From: Methylobacillus methanolivorans
GTDB lineage: Bacteria > Pseudomonadota > Gammaproteobacteria > Burkholderiales > Methylophilaceae
Assembly: GCF_044751345.1 (NCBI RefSeq)
Contig: NZ_JBIWXY010000001.1
Location: forward strand, 1,798,001-1,862,000
Direction: 5' to 3'
DNA: 64,000 bases
Positions 25,920-34,412 of this stretch are shown here, piece by piece (within the stretch, counting starts at the first letter, position 1; the number at the start of each line of letters is the position of its first letter). Both the position numbers and the translations under genes were made by a program. The notes under the pieces are model-generated. The model was not told the DNA's origin, did not search any database, and worked only from the letters and a program-made list of their open reading frames with translations.

Positions 25920-26387
25920 TTACTTGTCGTCTGATTCCGATGCCTTGCTGTAGAGGAACTGGCTGATCATCTTTTCCAGCACTACAGCATCTTGTGTCTT
26001 GCTGAACTTGTCGCCATTCTTCAGCATCTTGTCATCACCACCAGCCTCCAGGCCGATGTACTGTTCGCCCAGCAAGCCAGCAGTATAGATGTTGGCAAAC
26101 GTATCTTTGGGGAAAGGATACCGTTTGTCGACCTTGACTGTCACCAGCGCTTCATAAGTCTCGGGATCGAACTTGATACTGTCTACACGCCCAACTACCA
26201 CACCAGCACTTTTCACCGGTGCACGTGGCTTGAGACTGCCAATATTCTCAAAAGCTCCCGTCACACTGTAGGTTTCCCCCAAGGTGGCGCTATTAAAATT
26301 ACCTACTTTCAAAGCCAAACCAAACAGTGCAGCAGCACCTGCTGCAACAAAAACACCGACCCAAAGATCAATTGTTGTACGTTCCAT
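25920..26387 (-). CDS. mlaD: MCE-domain phospholipid transporter subunit MlaD
   Basis: MlaD is anchored in the inner membrane and forms a hexameric periplasmic ring. The 155-residue protein has one N-terminal transmembrane helix (about 7-26) and an MCE domain (about 38-117, YSVTGAFENIGSLKPRAPVKSAGVVVGRV), followed by a short C-terminal helix. The length is typical. It lies 21 bp after mlaE. Confidence 0.95.
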   Translation of the reverse strand: MERTTIDLWVGVFVAAGAAALFGLALKVGNFNSATLGETYSVTGAFENIGSLKPRAPVKSAGVVVGRVDSIKFDPETYEALVTVKVDKRYPFPKDTFANIYTAGLLGEQYIGLEAGGDDKMLKNGDKFSKTQDAVVLEKMISQFLYSKASESDDK

Positions 26388-26408
26388 CTTTTCTCCAGTG
26401 TGTTGCGT

Positions 26409-27200
26409 TTACGCAACAATCATGAACGAAGTCATTACAAAATCAAGACCCAACACTGCCAGTGATGAATTCACCACAGTGCGCGTCGTCGCACGGCTCA
26501 CACCTTCCGCCGTCGGCGGCGCATCAAACCCTTCAAACAAGGCAATCATGGTACAAGCAATGCCAAACACCACACTCTTGATCACCCCATTCACAATATC
26601 TTCACGCCAATCCACACTAGCCTGCATTTGTGACCAGAAGGCACCTGCATCAACACCAATCAGTGGCACCGCCACAAGGTAACCGCCCAGTACGCCCACC
26701 ATGGAAAACAAGGCTGCCAGCAAAGGCATTGAAATAACGCCAGCCCAGAATCGCGGAGCCACCACGCGCCCAACGGGACTCACCGCCATCATTTCCATGG
26801 CAGATAACTGTTCCGTAGCCTTCATCAGGCCGATTTCCGCAGTAATCGCTGTTCCAGCGCGACCCGCAAACAGGAGCGCAGTGACCACAGGCCCCAGCTC
26901 ACGCACCAGCGACAAGGCCACCAATACACCGATGGCCTCTGAGGAGCCATACCGTTGCAAGGTGTTGTAACCCTGCAACGCCAACACCATGCCAACGAAA
27001 AATGCCGACACCAGGATAATAATCAACGACAGCACGCCCGTCGCATAAATCTCGCGTATGGTCAGGTGCAAGCGACGGAAGCTTTCGCCCGAGTAGATCA
27101 GCACATAAAAGAAAAAGCGCAAGCTGGAGCCAAAGCGCCAGATACGATCAATGACGCGGTGACCGATACCACGCAACACATTCGCCACAGCACTAAACAT
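26409..27200 (-). CDS. mlaE: Phospholipid ABC transporter permease MlaE
   Basis: MlaE is the permease of the Mla lipid-asymmetry system. The 263-residue protein has about five hydrophobic segments and the family motif ELGPVVTALLFAGRAGTAITAEIGLMKATEQLSAMEMM. I chose the ATG at 27200 because AGGAG lies five bases upstream; it overlaps the mlaF end by 8 nt. A GTG two codons upstream is possible. Confidence 0.95.
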   Translation of the reverse strand: MFSAVANVLRGIGHRVIDRIWRFGSSLRFFFYVLIYSGESFRRLHLTIREIYATGVLSLIIILVSAFFVGMVLALQGYNTLQRYGSSEAIGVLVALSLVRELGPVVTALLFAGRAGTAITAEIGLMKATEQLSAMEMMAVSPVGRVVAPRFWAGVISMPLLAALFSMVGVLGGYLVAVPLIGVDAGAFWSQMQASVDWREDIVNGVIKSVVFGIACTMIALFEGFDAPPTAEGVSRATTRTVVNSSLAVLGLDFVMTSFMIVA

Positions 27201-27999
27201 TCGCACTCCTCAAGATATCCTGCCTGTAGTCAGGGGCTGCATAGTGGAAAGGCACAGGACCATCCACTTCACCATGTACAAATTGGTGAACAAATGGCAG
27301 CTCGGATTTGCGCAAATCCTCTGGAGAGCCCTCTGCAGCCACCACACCATCAGCGACGAAATATACATAATCAGCGAAGGCAAACACCTCCTCCACATCA
27401 TGCGTGACGATGATAGAGGTGGCACCCAGCGCATCATTGAGGCTGCGGATCAGGTTACAAGTTACCGCCATTGAAATCGGGTCCAAGCCGGCAAACGGCT
27501 CGTCATACATGATAATGGAAGGATCAAGCGCCACAGCACGTGCCAACGCCACACGCCGCGCCATGCCACCGGAAAGCTCGGTAGCCTTGAGATCACGAGC
27601 ACCACGCAGACCAACTGCATTGAGCTTCATCATGACCAAGTCGCGAATCATGGACTCTGGCAGATCAGTATGCTCGCGAATAGGGAACGCAACATTCTCG
27701 TACACGGACAGATCAGTGAACAAAGCGCCCTGCTGAAACAGCATGCCCATCTTGCGGCGCAATGTCTGCAACCCTTTGCGATCCTGCTTGTGCACCACCT
27801 TGCCGGTCACGCGCACTTCACCACCCGATGGCTTCAACTGCCCACCAATCAGGCGTAACAACGTGGTCTTGCCACTGCCGCTCCCACCCATGATGGCCAC
27901 CACCTTGCCACGTGGGAACTTCATATTGATTCCCTTGTGTAACAGGCGCGTCTTGTATCCAAAAGATAAGTTGTCGATTTCGACGATGTTGTCGCTCAT
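27193..27999 (-). CDS. mlaF: Phospholipid ABC transporter ATP-binding protein MlaF
   Basis: MlaF powers phospholipid transport by MlaE. The 268-residue ATPase has Walker A IMGGSGSGKTTLL, Q-loop MGMLFQQGALF, signature ATELSGGMARRVALARAV, Walker B IIMYDEPFAGLDP and the switch His in IVTHDVEE. It is the first gene of the long minus-strand run that continues through mla, mur, his and tat genes. Confidence 0.96.
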   Translation of the reverse strand: MSDNIVEIDNLSFGYKTRLLHKGINMKFPRGKVVAIMGGSGSGKTTLLRLIGGQLKPSGGEVRVTGKVVHKQDRKGLQTLRRKMGMLFQQGALFTDLSVYENVAFPIREHTDLPESMIRDLVMMKLNAVGLRGARDLKATELSGGMARRVALARAVALDPSIIMYDEPFAGLDPISMAVTCNLIRSLNDALGATSIIVTHDVEEVFAFADYVYFVADGVVAAEGSPEDLRKSELPFVHQFVHGEVDGPVPFHYAAPDYRQDILRSANV

Positions 28000-28064
28000 G
28001 ATCGCTACTTTTTTGATTAGCCGACTATTTTAATGCAAAAGCGCTCGAGTTCATAACGCAGGAA

Positions 28065-28096
28065 AAGTAAAAGCCCGCAAATGCGGGCTTTTACTT
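28065..28096 (-). terminator. Rho-independent terminator after the prepilin gene
   Basis: A near-perfect inverted repeat (AAGTAAAAGCCCGCA paired with TGCGGGCTTTTACTT) with a T-rich 3' arm lies 13 bp beyond the prepilin stop codon. It isolates the pilin transcript from mlaF, which is read in the same direction. Confidence 0.85.
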
Positions 28097-28108
28097 CAAA
28101 CATCCATA

Positions 28109-28771
28109 TTAGAAAGACATACAAACAGTGAAAGTACCACCATCAGGAACACCTCCATTCTCAAGCGAGTTGCCAGCTGTACCAACAGCAGCAGGAGTAG
28201 TAGCAACACGCACAGCTCCGTTATTTGTCAACCCATCATCCAGCAACACATCAATCTGCTTTGCTAGCCGCCCAGTAATTCCCTCAGAACACACAACAAA
28301 TGTACCCACCATAGGATTGGCTTCATCCTGAATCGTATTGAACCCATTCAGGCTTTGCACTCCAATACGTCCGCCGTCTGCATTCCTTGGAATATAAGCA
28401 TCAGTTCCAACTTGCGTCGAACCTGTCGCCAAACCCGCCAGCCGGACATGCTGCCAGAATAAGTAAGACTCATCTGTCTGCGTAACAGAATTCCAATGTC
28501 CATCAATTCGCCCATTACCACGACTAGCGGCCGCCGCCGGTGTCCCATTGGTTATATGCATAGCAACAGCCGCATCATCCCCAGGCAATGCTCTATACTT
28601 ATCCTGATATCCATAAAGCAATATCTGTACGTTTTTTAAATCATTGGCAATATTTTTCGCTTTGGCACTATTAATCAATTCCTGCCCCTTGAGCACGCCG
28701 CCCAGCAGCAGACCGATAATCACCAGGACTATCGCCAGCTCGATCAGCGTGAAGCCGGATGTTTTTTTCAT
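28109..28771 (-). CDS. Type IV prepilin-like protein
   Basis: A secreted pilin or pseudopilin. The 220-residue protein has a class III leader, cut by prepilin peptidase between Gly6 and Phe7 (MKKTSG/FTLIELAIVLVIIG, with the conserved Glu5 of the mature form), followed by the long N-terminal helix. Two cysteines near the C-terminus (VVCSEG and the final FTVCMSF) could close a D-region loop. It stands alone, with its own sigma-54-type promoter (28834-28850) and terminator, and no other pil structural genes adjacent. Whether it is a major or minor pilin cannot be told from sequence. Confidence 0.9.
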   Translation of the reverse strand: MKKTSGFTLIELAIVLVIIGLLLGGVLKGQELINSAKAKNIANDLKNVQILLYGYQDKYRALPGDDAAVAMHITNGTPAAAASRGNGRIDGHWNSVTQTDESYLFWQHVRLAGLATGSTQVGTDAYIPRNADGGRIGVQSLNGFNTIQDEANPMVGTFVVCSEGITGRLAKQIDVLLDDGLTNNGAVRVATTPAAVGTAGNSLENGGVPDGGTFTVCMSF

Positions 28772-28833
28772 ATGCTATCCTTGCGCGAGGTTGCCGGCAT
28801 GGCAGCCCCAAATAAATAAGTTGGTATGAGATA

Positions 28834-28850
28834 TGCAACTCTCATGCCAA
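28834..28850 (-). promoter_or_regulatory. Sigma-54 (RpoN) promoter of the prepilin gene
   Basis: The transcribed strand reads TTGGCATGAGAGTTGCA, matching the RpoN consensus YTGGCACGRNNNTTGCW at all defined positions except one (T for C). The GG and GC of the -24 and -12 elements are correctly spaced. The start point would fall near 28823, giving a leader of about 50 nt before the ATG at 28771. Pilin genes in other proteobacteria are transcribed by RpoN with PilS/PilR, and a pilSR pair is encoded at 52381-55340. Confidence 0.8.
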
Positions 28851-28963
28851 TTAACATCCAGCCCAAATTAAAGATAAACCCAATAACGGCGCAGGTTTCA
28901 ACCAGATTTGGCCGAATTCCATGCTTGCCAAAACATCGCCAAAGTGTTGAGATTTCGTCCATA

Positions 28964-28981
28964 GTGACAAAATTACGACAC
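28964..28981 (-). promoter_or_regulatory. Candidate PilR binding site upstream of the prepilin promoter
   Basis: About 115-130 bp upstream of the -24 element, in the enhancer range for an NtrC-type activator, the transcribed strand reads GTGTCGTAATTTTGTCAC. This contains two TGTC units 11 bp apart. PilR of Pseudomonas aeruginosa binds tandem C/G-TGTC elements upstream of pilA. The match is short, and also forms an imperfect inverted repeat, so another regulator is possible. Confidence 0.35.
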
Positions 28982-29006
28982 TCATTACTAGAGATGCCTT
29001 TATTTC

Positions 29007-30713
29007 ATGGCCAGTCTGAATAGCCTGAGCAACACCTACCGCCCCAGTGCATCCACCATGCAACAGTGGATGTTAGGGTTGATGTTGTTAAGCCTGCACG
29101 GCGTCATGCTTTGGGGATTTGATGACCCGTTGCAAAAAGGCCTCCTGCTCTGCCATTACGGCTTGTTCCTGATCTGGCAGCCGATCTGGCAAACCAAGGA
29201 AAAGCTTTCAGCGCAGGCCATACTTCTGTTTGCGGCAGGCGGCATTTTGCTCGCTACGTTTGTCAGTTGGTGGCTGCTTGCCATCTGGCTTTCTGCCTTG
29301 TTTGGCCTGCTGGGCGGGCGCATCTTTTCGGCAACTGCACAGGCCTCGCGCCTCAGTTACTTATTCGCCGCCACGTATCTGCTTTCAGTCCTGCTGCTGT
29401 GGGTCATCCCTCATTTACTAGGTGCCGATACGGCAATAGAAGTAGCAGCCTTCCTGATGTTCTACCTGCTACCCATCCTGCCACTGGTGATCTTGTTTCT
29501 GCGCGTCAAGCAAGAAACCCATCAACATGCGCCTATCCTCGATTTTTTCTACACACTGTTGCTGTTCCTGCTTTCGGTGACGCTCATCCTGAGCATTGTC
29601 ACGATCTCGCGTACCACTGAAGCAGATTATGCTGAAGTAGTGGTGTGGGTAGTGTTTGGCCTGGCAGGCGCATTGGTGCTGGCCAGCTGGCTATGGAACC
29701 CGCGCGCTGGCTTTAGCGGCATCGGGCAGCTGCTATCACGCTACCTACTGAGCGTAGGCTTGCCATTCGAGCGCTGGATCAAGAATATCGCCGAGCTTGC
29801 CGAGCGAGAAACCAGCGCCAAAGAGTTCATGCATGCAGCCATGAATGAAGTAGAGACCTTGCCCTGGGTGGCAGGTGGACACTGGCAAACCGAAGAGGAT
29901 GAAGGCGAATTTGGCGCCCAGGCACCTTACCATGCTGATCTTGAGTTTCACGATTTCCACCTCACGCTTTATAGCCGCTGGCCTCTCACGCCAGCCCTGA
30001 TCATCCATCTCAAACTACTCACGCAAATCCTAGGCGAGTTTCATGAAGCGAAGCGCCGCGAGGAGGCCTTGCTGCAAAACACTTATATGCAGGCCATCTA
30101 TGAAACTGGCGCAAGACTCACGCACGACATGAAAAACATCGTGCAATCCATGAACGCACTATGCAGCGCTGCGGAACAAGCAACAGAAGCAGATAACGAT
30201 CGCCTGGTAGCGCTGATTCGTAAACAGTTGCCTCTCCTCAACCAACGCTTGGCATTGACGCTGGACAAGCTGGGAGCGCCGCGCAACGAGGCCACGCGCA
30301 TGCTGCCCCTACTAGAATGGTGGGACAACCTGCAACAACGCTACAACGGCACACGCATCAGCTTCAGCGAAATCATCATGATGGATAGCGAATGCAAAAT
30401 CGATAGCGAGGTGTGGGACAGCGTAGTAGATAACTTGCTACAAAATGCCCTGGCAAAAGCCAGGCAAGAACCTGAAATTGCTATCCACGCTCATGTAGTA
30501 ATGAATGAACAGGTTTTTGTTGAAGTCACCGACAGCGGCAACCCGATGCCGGATGATGTGGCTGCAAGCCTGTTCCGCAAGCGTATCCGCTCCGAAGGTG
30601 GGCTGGGCATCGGGCTATACCAGGCTGGACGCCAAGCACAACAAGCAGGCTACCAGCTCTCACTGGTAAACAACCAGCCGCGCCAAGTATGCTTCAGGCT
30701 AGCAATGAAATAG
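29007..30713 (+). CDS. Orphan membrane-bound sensor histidine kinase
   Basis: A predicted histidine kinase of 568 residues. The N-terminal half (about 20-245) holds some eight transmembrane helices. A cytoplasmic linker (about 255-360) follows, then the phosphoacceptor His373 in GARLTHDMKNIVQ, the N box VVDNLLQNALAKA, a reduced D box VEVTDSGNPMP and the G box GGLGIGLYQAGR. The HDxKN form of the H box resembles PrsK-type kinases. No response regulator is adjacent. It is divergent from the prepilin gene with 235 bp between them. Start assigned at the first ATG; a second at residue 18 (MQQWMLG) is possible. Confidence 0.85.
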   Translation: MASLNSLSNTYRPSASTMQQWMLGLMLLSLHGVMLWGFDDPLQKGLLLCHYGLFLIWQPIWQTKEKLSAQAILLFAAGGILLATFVSWWLLAIWLSALFGLLGGRIFSATAQASRLSYLFAATYLLSVLLLWVIPHLLGADTAIEVAAFLMFYLLPILPLVILFLRVKQETHQHAPILDFFYTLLLFLLSVTLILSIVTISRTTEADYAEVVVWVVFGLAGALVLASWLWNPRAGFSGIGQLLSRYLLSVGLPFERWIKNIAELAERETSAKEFMHAAMNEVETLPWVAGGHWQTEEDEGEFGAQAPYHADLEFHDFHLTLYSRWPLTPALIIHLKLLTQILGEFHEAKRREEALLQNTYMQAIYETGARLTHDMKNIVQSMNALCSAAEQATEADNDRLVALIRKQLPLLNQRLALTLDKLGAPRNEATRMLPLLEWWDNLQQRYNGTRISFSEIIMMDSECKIDSEVWDSVVDNLLQNALAKARQEPEIAIHAHVVMNEQVFVEVTDSGNPMPDDVAASLFRKRIRSEGGLGIGLYQAGRQAQQAGYQLSLVNNQPRQVCFRLAMK

Positions 30714-31204
30714 CATAAGACTCAACCAGGCAGGCGCCACATTACGCAATAAAAAACCCGGCTGAAGCAGTTTTTTTATTAGCTTGGCTAATCACCAATG
30801 ACAAAATGTTTGGGATGGGGCCTCTAGAACAAATCGTTGAAACGTTGATATAGCAATGAATCTAAATATAGTAGTTTTTCAGTTACCCCCTTAGTTACCC
30901 CAATTTTTTTATTGCTACCTAATTTGGGTAAGGTATGAATCGGGCACTTTCATATGAGTGCTTTGGGCACCGTAAAATTATTGACTAATCATTAAGCAGA
31001 TGTTTCATTTTTACAACGTGTAGACATCACTCCGTGGCCCTCCGACTTTATAGCTAAAGGCAGCTTGATGATACTCCAGCGCTGCTATGGGTGTAGTTTC
31101 TGCGTGGTGAGGTTGGGGTGGTTTAGTTATTTGCAACTTATAAACAGATTAAGGACAATTGTAGCTATCTCTCAAATCATCAGTTTAAAACGGCATTCCT
31201 CTCC
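30714..31204. other. 491-bp AT-rich spacer, probable insertion junction
   Basis: No gene is visible here. The stretch is richer in A and T than its neighbours. It starts with an imperfect A/T-stemmed hairpin after the kinase gene (about 30755-30780) and contains a direct repeat GTTACCCC (30882-30889 and 30894-30901) followed by a run of seven T. No clear Shine-Dalgarno precedes the next gene. It looks like the left edge of acquired DNA. Confidence 0.5.
30882..30901. repeat. Direct repeat of GTTACCCC
   Basis: Two copies of GTTACCCC spaced 12 bp apart (GTTACCCCCTTAGTTACCCC). Iterated G-run/TA motifs of this style occur at the ends of some integrase-mobilised islands, but no integrase is present in the window, so the role is unknown. 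Confidence 0.4.
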
Positions 31205-33130
31205 ATGAAACCCTCAGAGTTATTAGAACAGTTAAACCTTCTTGATGAGAATGAACGCATAGAAGCAAAAAGCGCCAGTGAAGTGGGTAAATCTCTATTG
31301 GAGACTGTGTGCGCGTTTTCAAATGAGCCAGGCCTTGATGGAGGATGGATTCTGCTAGGGGTGCAAAGGGATGATTCGTCTTTATTCACATCATATGTAG
31401 TCAATGGAGTCGCCAATCCTGACAAAGTGAGTGCAGATTTAGCTAGCCAGTGTGCTACTACATTCAATACGTCTGTCAGGGTGGACATATCCACAGAGCA
31501 AATAAATGGCAAGACAGTAATTGCTGTTTATGTGCCAGAGGCTTCGCCACAAGATAAGCCCGTCAGTTTCAAAGCAACGGGACTGCCCAAAGGTGCTTAT
31601 AGACGTATAGGTAGCACAGATCAAAGGTGTACCGATGATGATTTGGAAATTTTTTTCCAATCTCGGCATGCGGAAAGTTTCGATGCAGGTGTCGTTTTAG
31701 ATGCATCTATAGATGATTTTGATGAAGCGGCAATTAATGACTACCGTAAGTCTCGAGCAGATGCCAATCCTGATGCGGAAGAGTTAAGGTGGACCGATAT
31801 TGAGCTTCTTGAAGCAATCAAGGCAGTTAGGCGTACTGTACAAGGTGATTTTAAGCCTACAGTTGCTGGAATTTTGCTTTTCGGAAAAAGCTTTGCCCTT
31901 AGGCGATCATTTCCCATGACTAGGGTGGATTACATTCGAGTACCTGGGAGAGAGTGGGTACCACAGCCAGATGTTCGCTTTGAAAGCGTAGAGTTGAGGG
32001 GGCCATTATTCAGCTTACTTCGCCGAACACAAACTTCGATCATTGATGACTTGCCCAAGGCCTTTGGATTAGATGAAGGATCTCTCCAGCGAAATGACAC
32101 CCCGATAATACCTCTGCGCGCTTTACGTGAAGCCATCGTCAACGCTTTGCTCCATAGAACTTATCGCACCAATGCTCCAGTTCAAGTAATTCGATATTCA
32201 AATCGATTGGAAATACGGAATCCAGGATTTTCCTTGAAATCTCCTGAGCATTTGGGGGAGCCAGGCTCTATACCTCGAAACCCCGTCATTGCCGCAGTTT
32301 TAAATGAAACTCGCTTTGCTGAAACCAAAGGAAGTGGCATTCGCGCCATACGCGAAGCTATGGAATCTAGCGGTTTAGTGCCACCATTGTTCGAATCTGA
32401 TCGCAGCCAAGATATTTTTGTGACACAGTTTCTATTTCATCACTTCTTGGGTGAGGATGATTTACGTTGGCTGTCCAGGTTTAAGGACTTGCATCTTAAT
32501 AATGAAGAGTGCAGGTCTCTTGTCGTGGCAAGAGAGGCTGGCTTTATAGATAACGCTACTTATCGAGCTATCAATAAGGTTGACGCTTTGGCAGCTAGTA
32601 GTGCTTTACGTAAGCTTCGTGATGCTGGCCTGCTTGTCCAACAAGGTAGGGCTTCAGCAACATACTACATACCTACATTGAAGTTAATAGGAGATAAGAG
32701 CTTAGATAGTAAGGTGGAGGCGTTATCTAGTAAGGAGAGTGAGCTATCTAGTAGGCCTACAGAATTATCTAGTGAGCTTGATTCCTTATCTAGTAAGGAT
32801 AACTCCCAACATAGTAGGGAGCTTGAAGGTGCACGTAACTCCATATTGGATATTTTACCGGGCCAGTTGGCAGCAAAGGTTGGAGCTGTAGGTCGGCGCC
32901 ACCCTCCTTCTGAAGTGCAAGATCTCATTGTGGAGCTTTGCCAGTACAGAGCATGGCGAGTTGATGAGTTATCTTTGATCTTAAAGAGGAATGCTGAAAC
33001 TATTAGACAGAACTACTTGAGACCTTTGCTTAGCCAAAAACGTATTGCGATGATAATGCCTAACACGCCAAGCTCCCCATTGCAGGCATATACAGCAGCT
33101 GCTCTCACCCATTCAGTAAGTAGTGAATAG
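31205..33130 (+). CDS. AlbA_2/Schlafen-type ATP-binding regulator with heptad-repeat linker
   Basis: A 641-residue protein of the family often named RecG-like or predicted transcriptional regulator. It has an AlbA_2 (Schlafen AAA_4) domain at about 10-135 (IEAKSASEVGKSLLETVCAF, GGWILLGVQRDD). A GHKL-type ATPase-like region at about 295-400 follows (LREAIVNALLHRTY, TKGSGIRAIREAM), then a winged helix at about 425-490 ending ATYYIP. A linker of six heptads (about 500-541, LSSKESE type) leads to a second helix-turn-helix region (about 555-620). Lower GC and its position between housekeeping operons suggest transfer. Related genes occur in defence-rich islands, but no partner gene is present and the function is not established. 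Confidence 0.75.
   Translation: MKPSELLEQLNLLDENERIEAKSASEVGKSLLETVCAFSNEPGLDGGWILLGVQRDDSSLFTSYVVNGVANPDKVSADLASQCATTFNTSVRVDISTEQINGKTVIAVYVPEASPQDKPVSFKATGLPKGAYRRIGSTDQRCTDDDLEIFFQSRHAESFDAGVVLDASIDDFDEAAINDYRKSRADANPDAEELRWTDIELLEAIKAVRRTVQGDFKPTVAGILLFGKSFALRRSFPMTRVDYIRVPGREWVPQPDVRFESVELRGPLFSLLRRTQTSIIDDLPKAFGLDEGSLQRNDTPIIPLRALREAIVNALLHRTYRTNAPVQVIRYSNRLEIRNPGFSLKSPEHLGEPGSIPRNPVIAAVLNETRFAETKGSGIRAIREAMESSGLVPPLFESDRSQDIFVTQFLFHHFLGEDDLRWLSRFKDLHLNNEECRSLVVAREAGFIDNATYRAINKVDALAASSALRKLRDAGLLVQQGRASATYYIPTLKLIGDKSLDSKVEALSSKESELSSRPTELSSELDSLSSKDNSQHSRELEGARNSILDILPGQLAAKVGAVGRRHPPSEVQDLIVELCQYRAWRVDELSLILKRNAETIRQNYLRPLLSQKRIAMIMPNTPSSPLQAYTAAALTHSVSSE
32702..32827 (+). repeat. 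Six tandem 21-bp coding repeats (minisatellite)
   Basis: Six consecutive in-frame 21-bp units begin at 32702, 32723, 32744, 32765, 32786 and 32807, with core TTATCTAGTAAGG. The middle four are most alike and the outer two diverged. Each encodes a heptad of the form LSSxxxE. Copy-number change would keep the frame and only lengthen or shorten the linker. Confidence 0.9.
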
Positions 33131-33186
33131 CCTTTGAGAACAGGCCACAGGGAGCCTAAGCACAGGCACATCAACTAGCAGGCAAT

Positions 33187-33217
33187 AAAAAAGGCCGCAT
33201 CACTGCGGCCTTTTTTA
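33187..33217. terminator. Bidirectional terminator between the AlbA_2 gene and ccsA
   Basis: An inverted repeat AAAAAAGGCCGC/GCGGCCTTTTTT with a 7-nt loop, flanked by A-run and T-run, sits between the convergent gene ends at 33130 and 33230. It can terminate transcription in both directions. Confidence 0.88.
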
Positions 33218-33229
33218 TGATGAAATCAC

Positions 33230-34375
33230 TTACAACTCACCATAAGAATGCAAGCCAGACAGGAACATGTTCACCCCGAGGAAAGCAAAGGTAGTGACTA
33301 CCAAACCGACCAGTGCCCACCAGGCCAAGATAGGGCCACGCAGCCCCTTAACGAGCCGCAGGTGTAACCAAGCCGCATAGTTGAGCCAGACAATCAAGGC
33401 CCAGGTTTCCTTAGGATCCCACGACCAGTAACCGCCCCAAGCCTCAGCAGCCCACATGGCACCAAGAATAGTAGCGATGGTAAAAAAGGCAAAACCTACA
33501 GAAATCGCCTTGTACATCAGATCATCCAGCACTTCCAGGCTGGGTAGGCGTGAAGCAAGAATACCCTTGCTCACCAGCAGATAAGCAGCAGCCACCATCG
33601 CTGCCAGCGCAAATGTGCCATAGCCGATAAAGTTGGCCGGTACGTGGATTTTCATCCAGTAAGATTGTAGTGCGGGCACCAGTGGCTGGATTTCATACGC
33701 TTGGCGATCAAAGGTATACCAGAGGATAAAGCCGACCGCGGCATTGATCACGATCAACACAAAGCCACCCAATTGACGCGTGGCATAGCGAGCTTCGTAA
33801 TAAAGATAAGCCAGCGCGGTAATCAGGCAGAAGAGGATAAAGACTTCATAAAGATTGCTGATAGGGATATGCCCGACATCGGGAGCAATCAGGTAAGACT
33901 CGTACCAACGTACCATGAGCCCGACAAAACCCATGACCACCGCAGACCAAGTCAAACCCGACCCTACCTTGAAGGCAAAGGCAGAGCGCGCGAACAAGCC
34001 CAGCCAATAAGCCAGCATAGCCAGGACAAACAGTACGTTCATCCACATAATGGCAGACTGGCTGGCAAACAAGAATTTGAGGAGGAACACTTGTTCAACA
34101 CTGGCCCGGCTGCCATTGTAGAGCTGTATGGCACCAAGGCTGATTGCTGCAACTACCAGCAACAAGGTACGCACCGGCTTCCATTGCCAGCCTAGCCAGC
34201 TAAACAAGGCAACGGACCCAAACAAGATACCGACTTCATAAGCATCCATGAACTCAGCGTATTGCTGGAAAGCAAACAAGCCACCCAACAACAACAGCAA
34301 CGCATAGCCCCAATCCAGCAGCCCCAAGCGCTTGAAGAATGGTTCAGGCACATCTTCCATATAGGCAGTTTTCAT
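33230..34375 (-). CDS. ccsA: Cytochrome c biogenesis protein CcsA (system II heme exporter/lyase subunit)
   Basis: CcsA with ResB/Ccs1 forms the system II synthase that exports heme and attaches it to CxxCH motifs. The 381-residue product has eight or more transmembrane helices and the tryptophan-rich heme motif WAAEAWGGYWSWDPKETWAL, with flanking histidines (KIHVPANFIGYG and WLHLRLVKG). I chose the ATG at 34375 (MKTAYMEDVPEPF), six bases after GAGG. It follows resB by 37 bp. Confidence 0.93.
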   Translation of the reverse strand: MKTAYMEDVPEPFFKRLGLLDWGYALLLLLGGLFAFQQYAEFMDAYEVGILFGSVALFSWLGWQWKPVRTLLLVVAAISLGAIQLYNGSRASVEQVFLLKFLFASQSAIMWMNVLFVLAMLAYWLGLFARSAFAFKVGSGLTWSAVVMGFVGLMVRWYESYLIAPDVGHIPISNLYEVFILFCLITALAYLYYEARYATRQLGGFVLIVINAAVGFILWYTFDRQAYEIQPLVPALQSYWMKIHVPANFIGYGTFALAAMVAAAYLLVSKGILASRLPSLEVLDDLMYKAISVGFAFFTIATILGAMWAAEAWGGYWSWDPKETWALIVWLNYAAWLHLRLVKGLRGPILAWWALVGLVVTTFAFLGVNMFLSGLHSYGEL

Positions 34376-34412
34376 CATCAACCTCAATGCATGTTGGTTA
34401 CGTGACAGGTAG

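Noticed and set aside
28768..28962. A 64-codon minus-strand open frame with a hydrophobic middle, ending on the prepilin start codon
   Set aside because: It spans the sigma-54 promoter and the leader of the prepilin gene, has no recognisable family and no clear ribosome binding site; it is most simply a chance frame.
32702..32827. The 21-bp repeats as a CRISPR array
   Set aside because: Units are contiguous without spacers, in frame with a coding sequence and degenerate; there are no cas genes.
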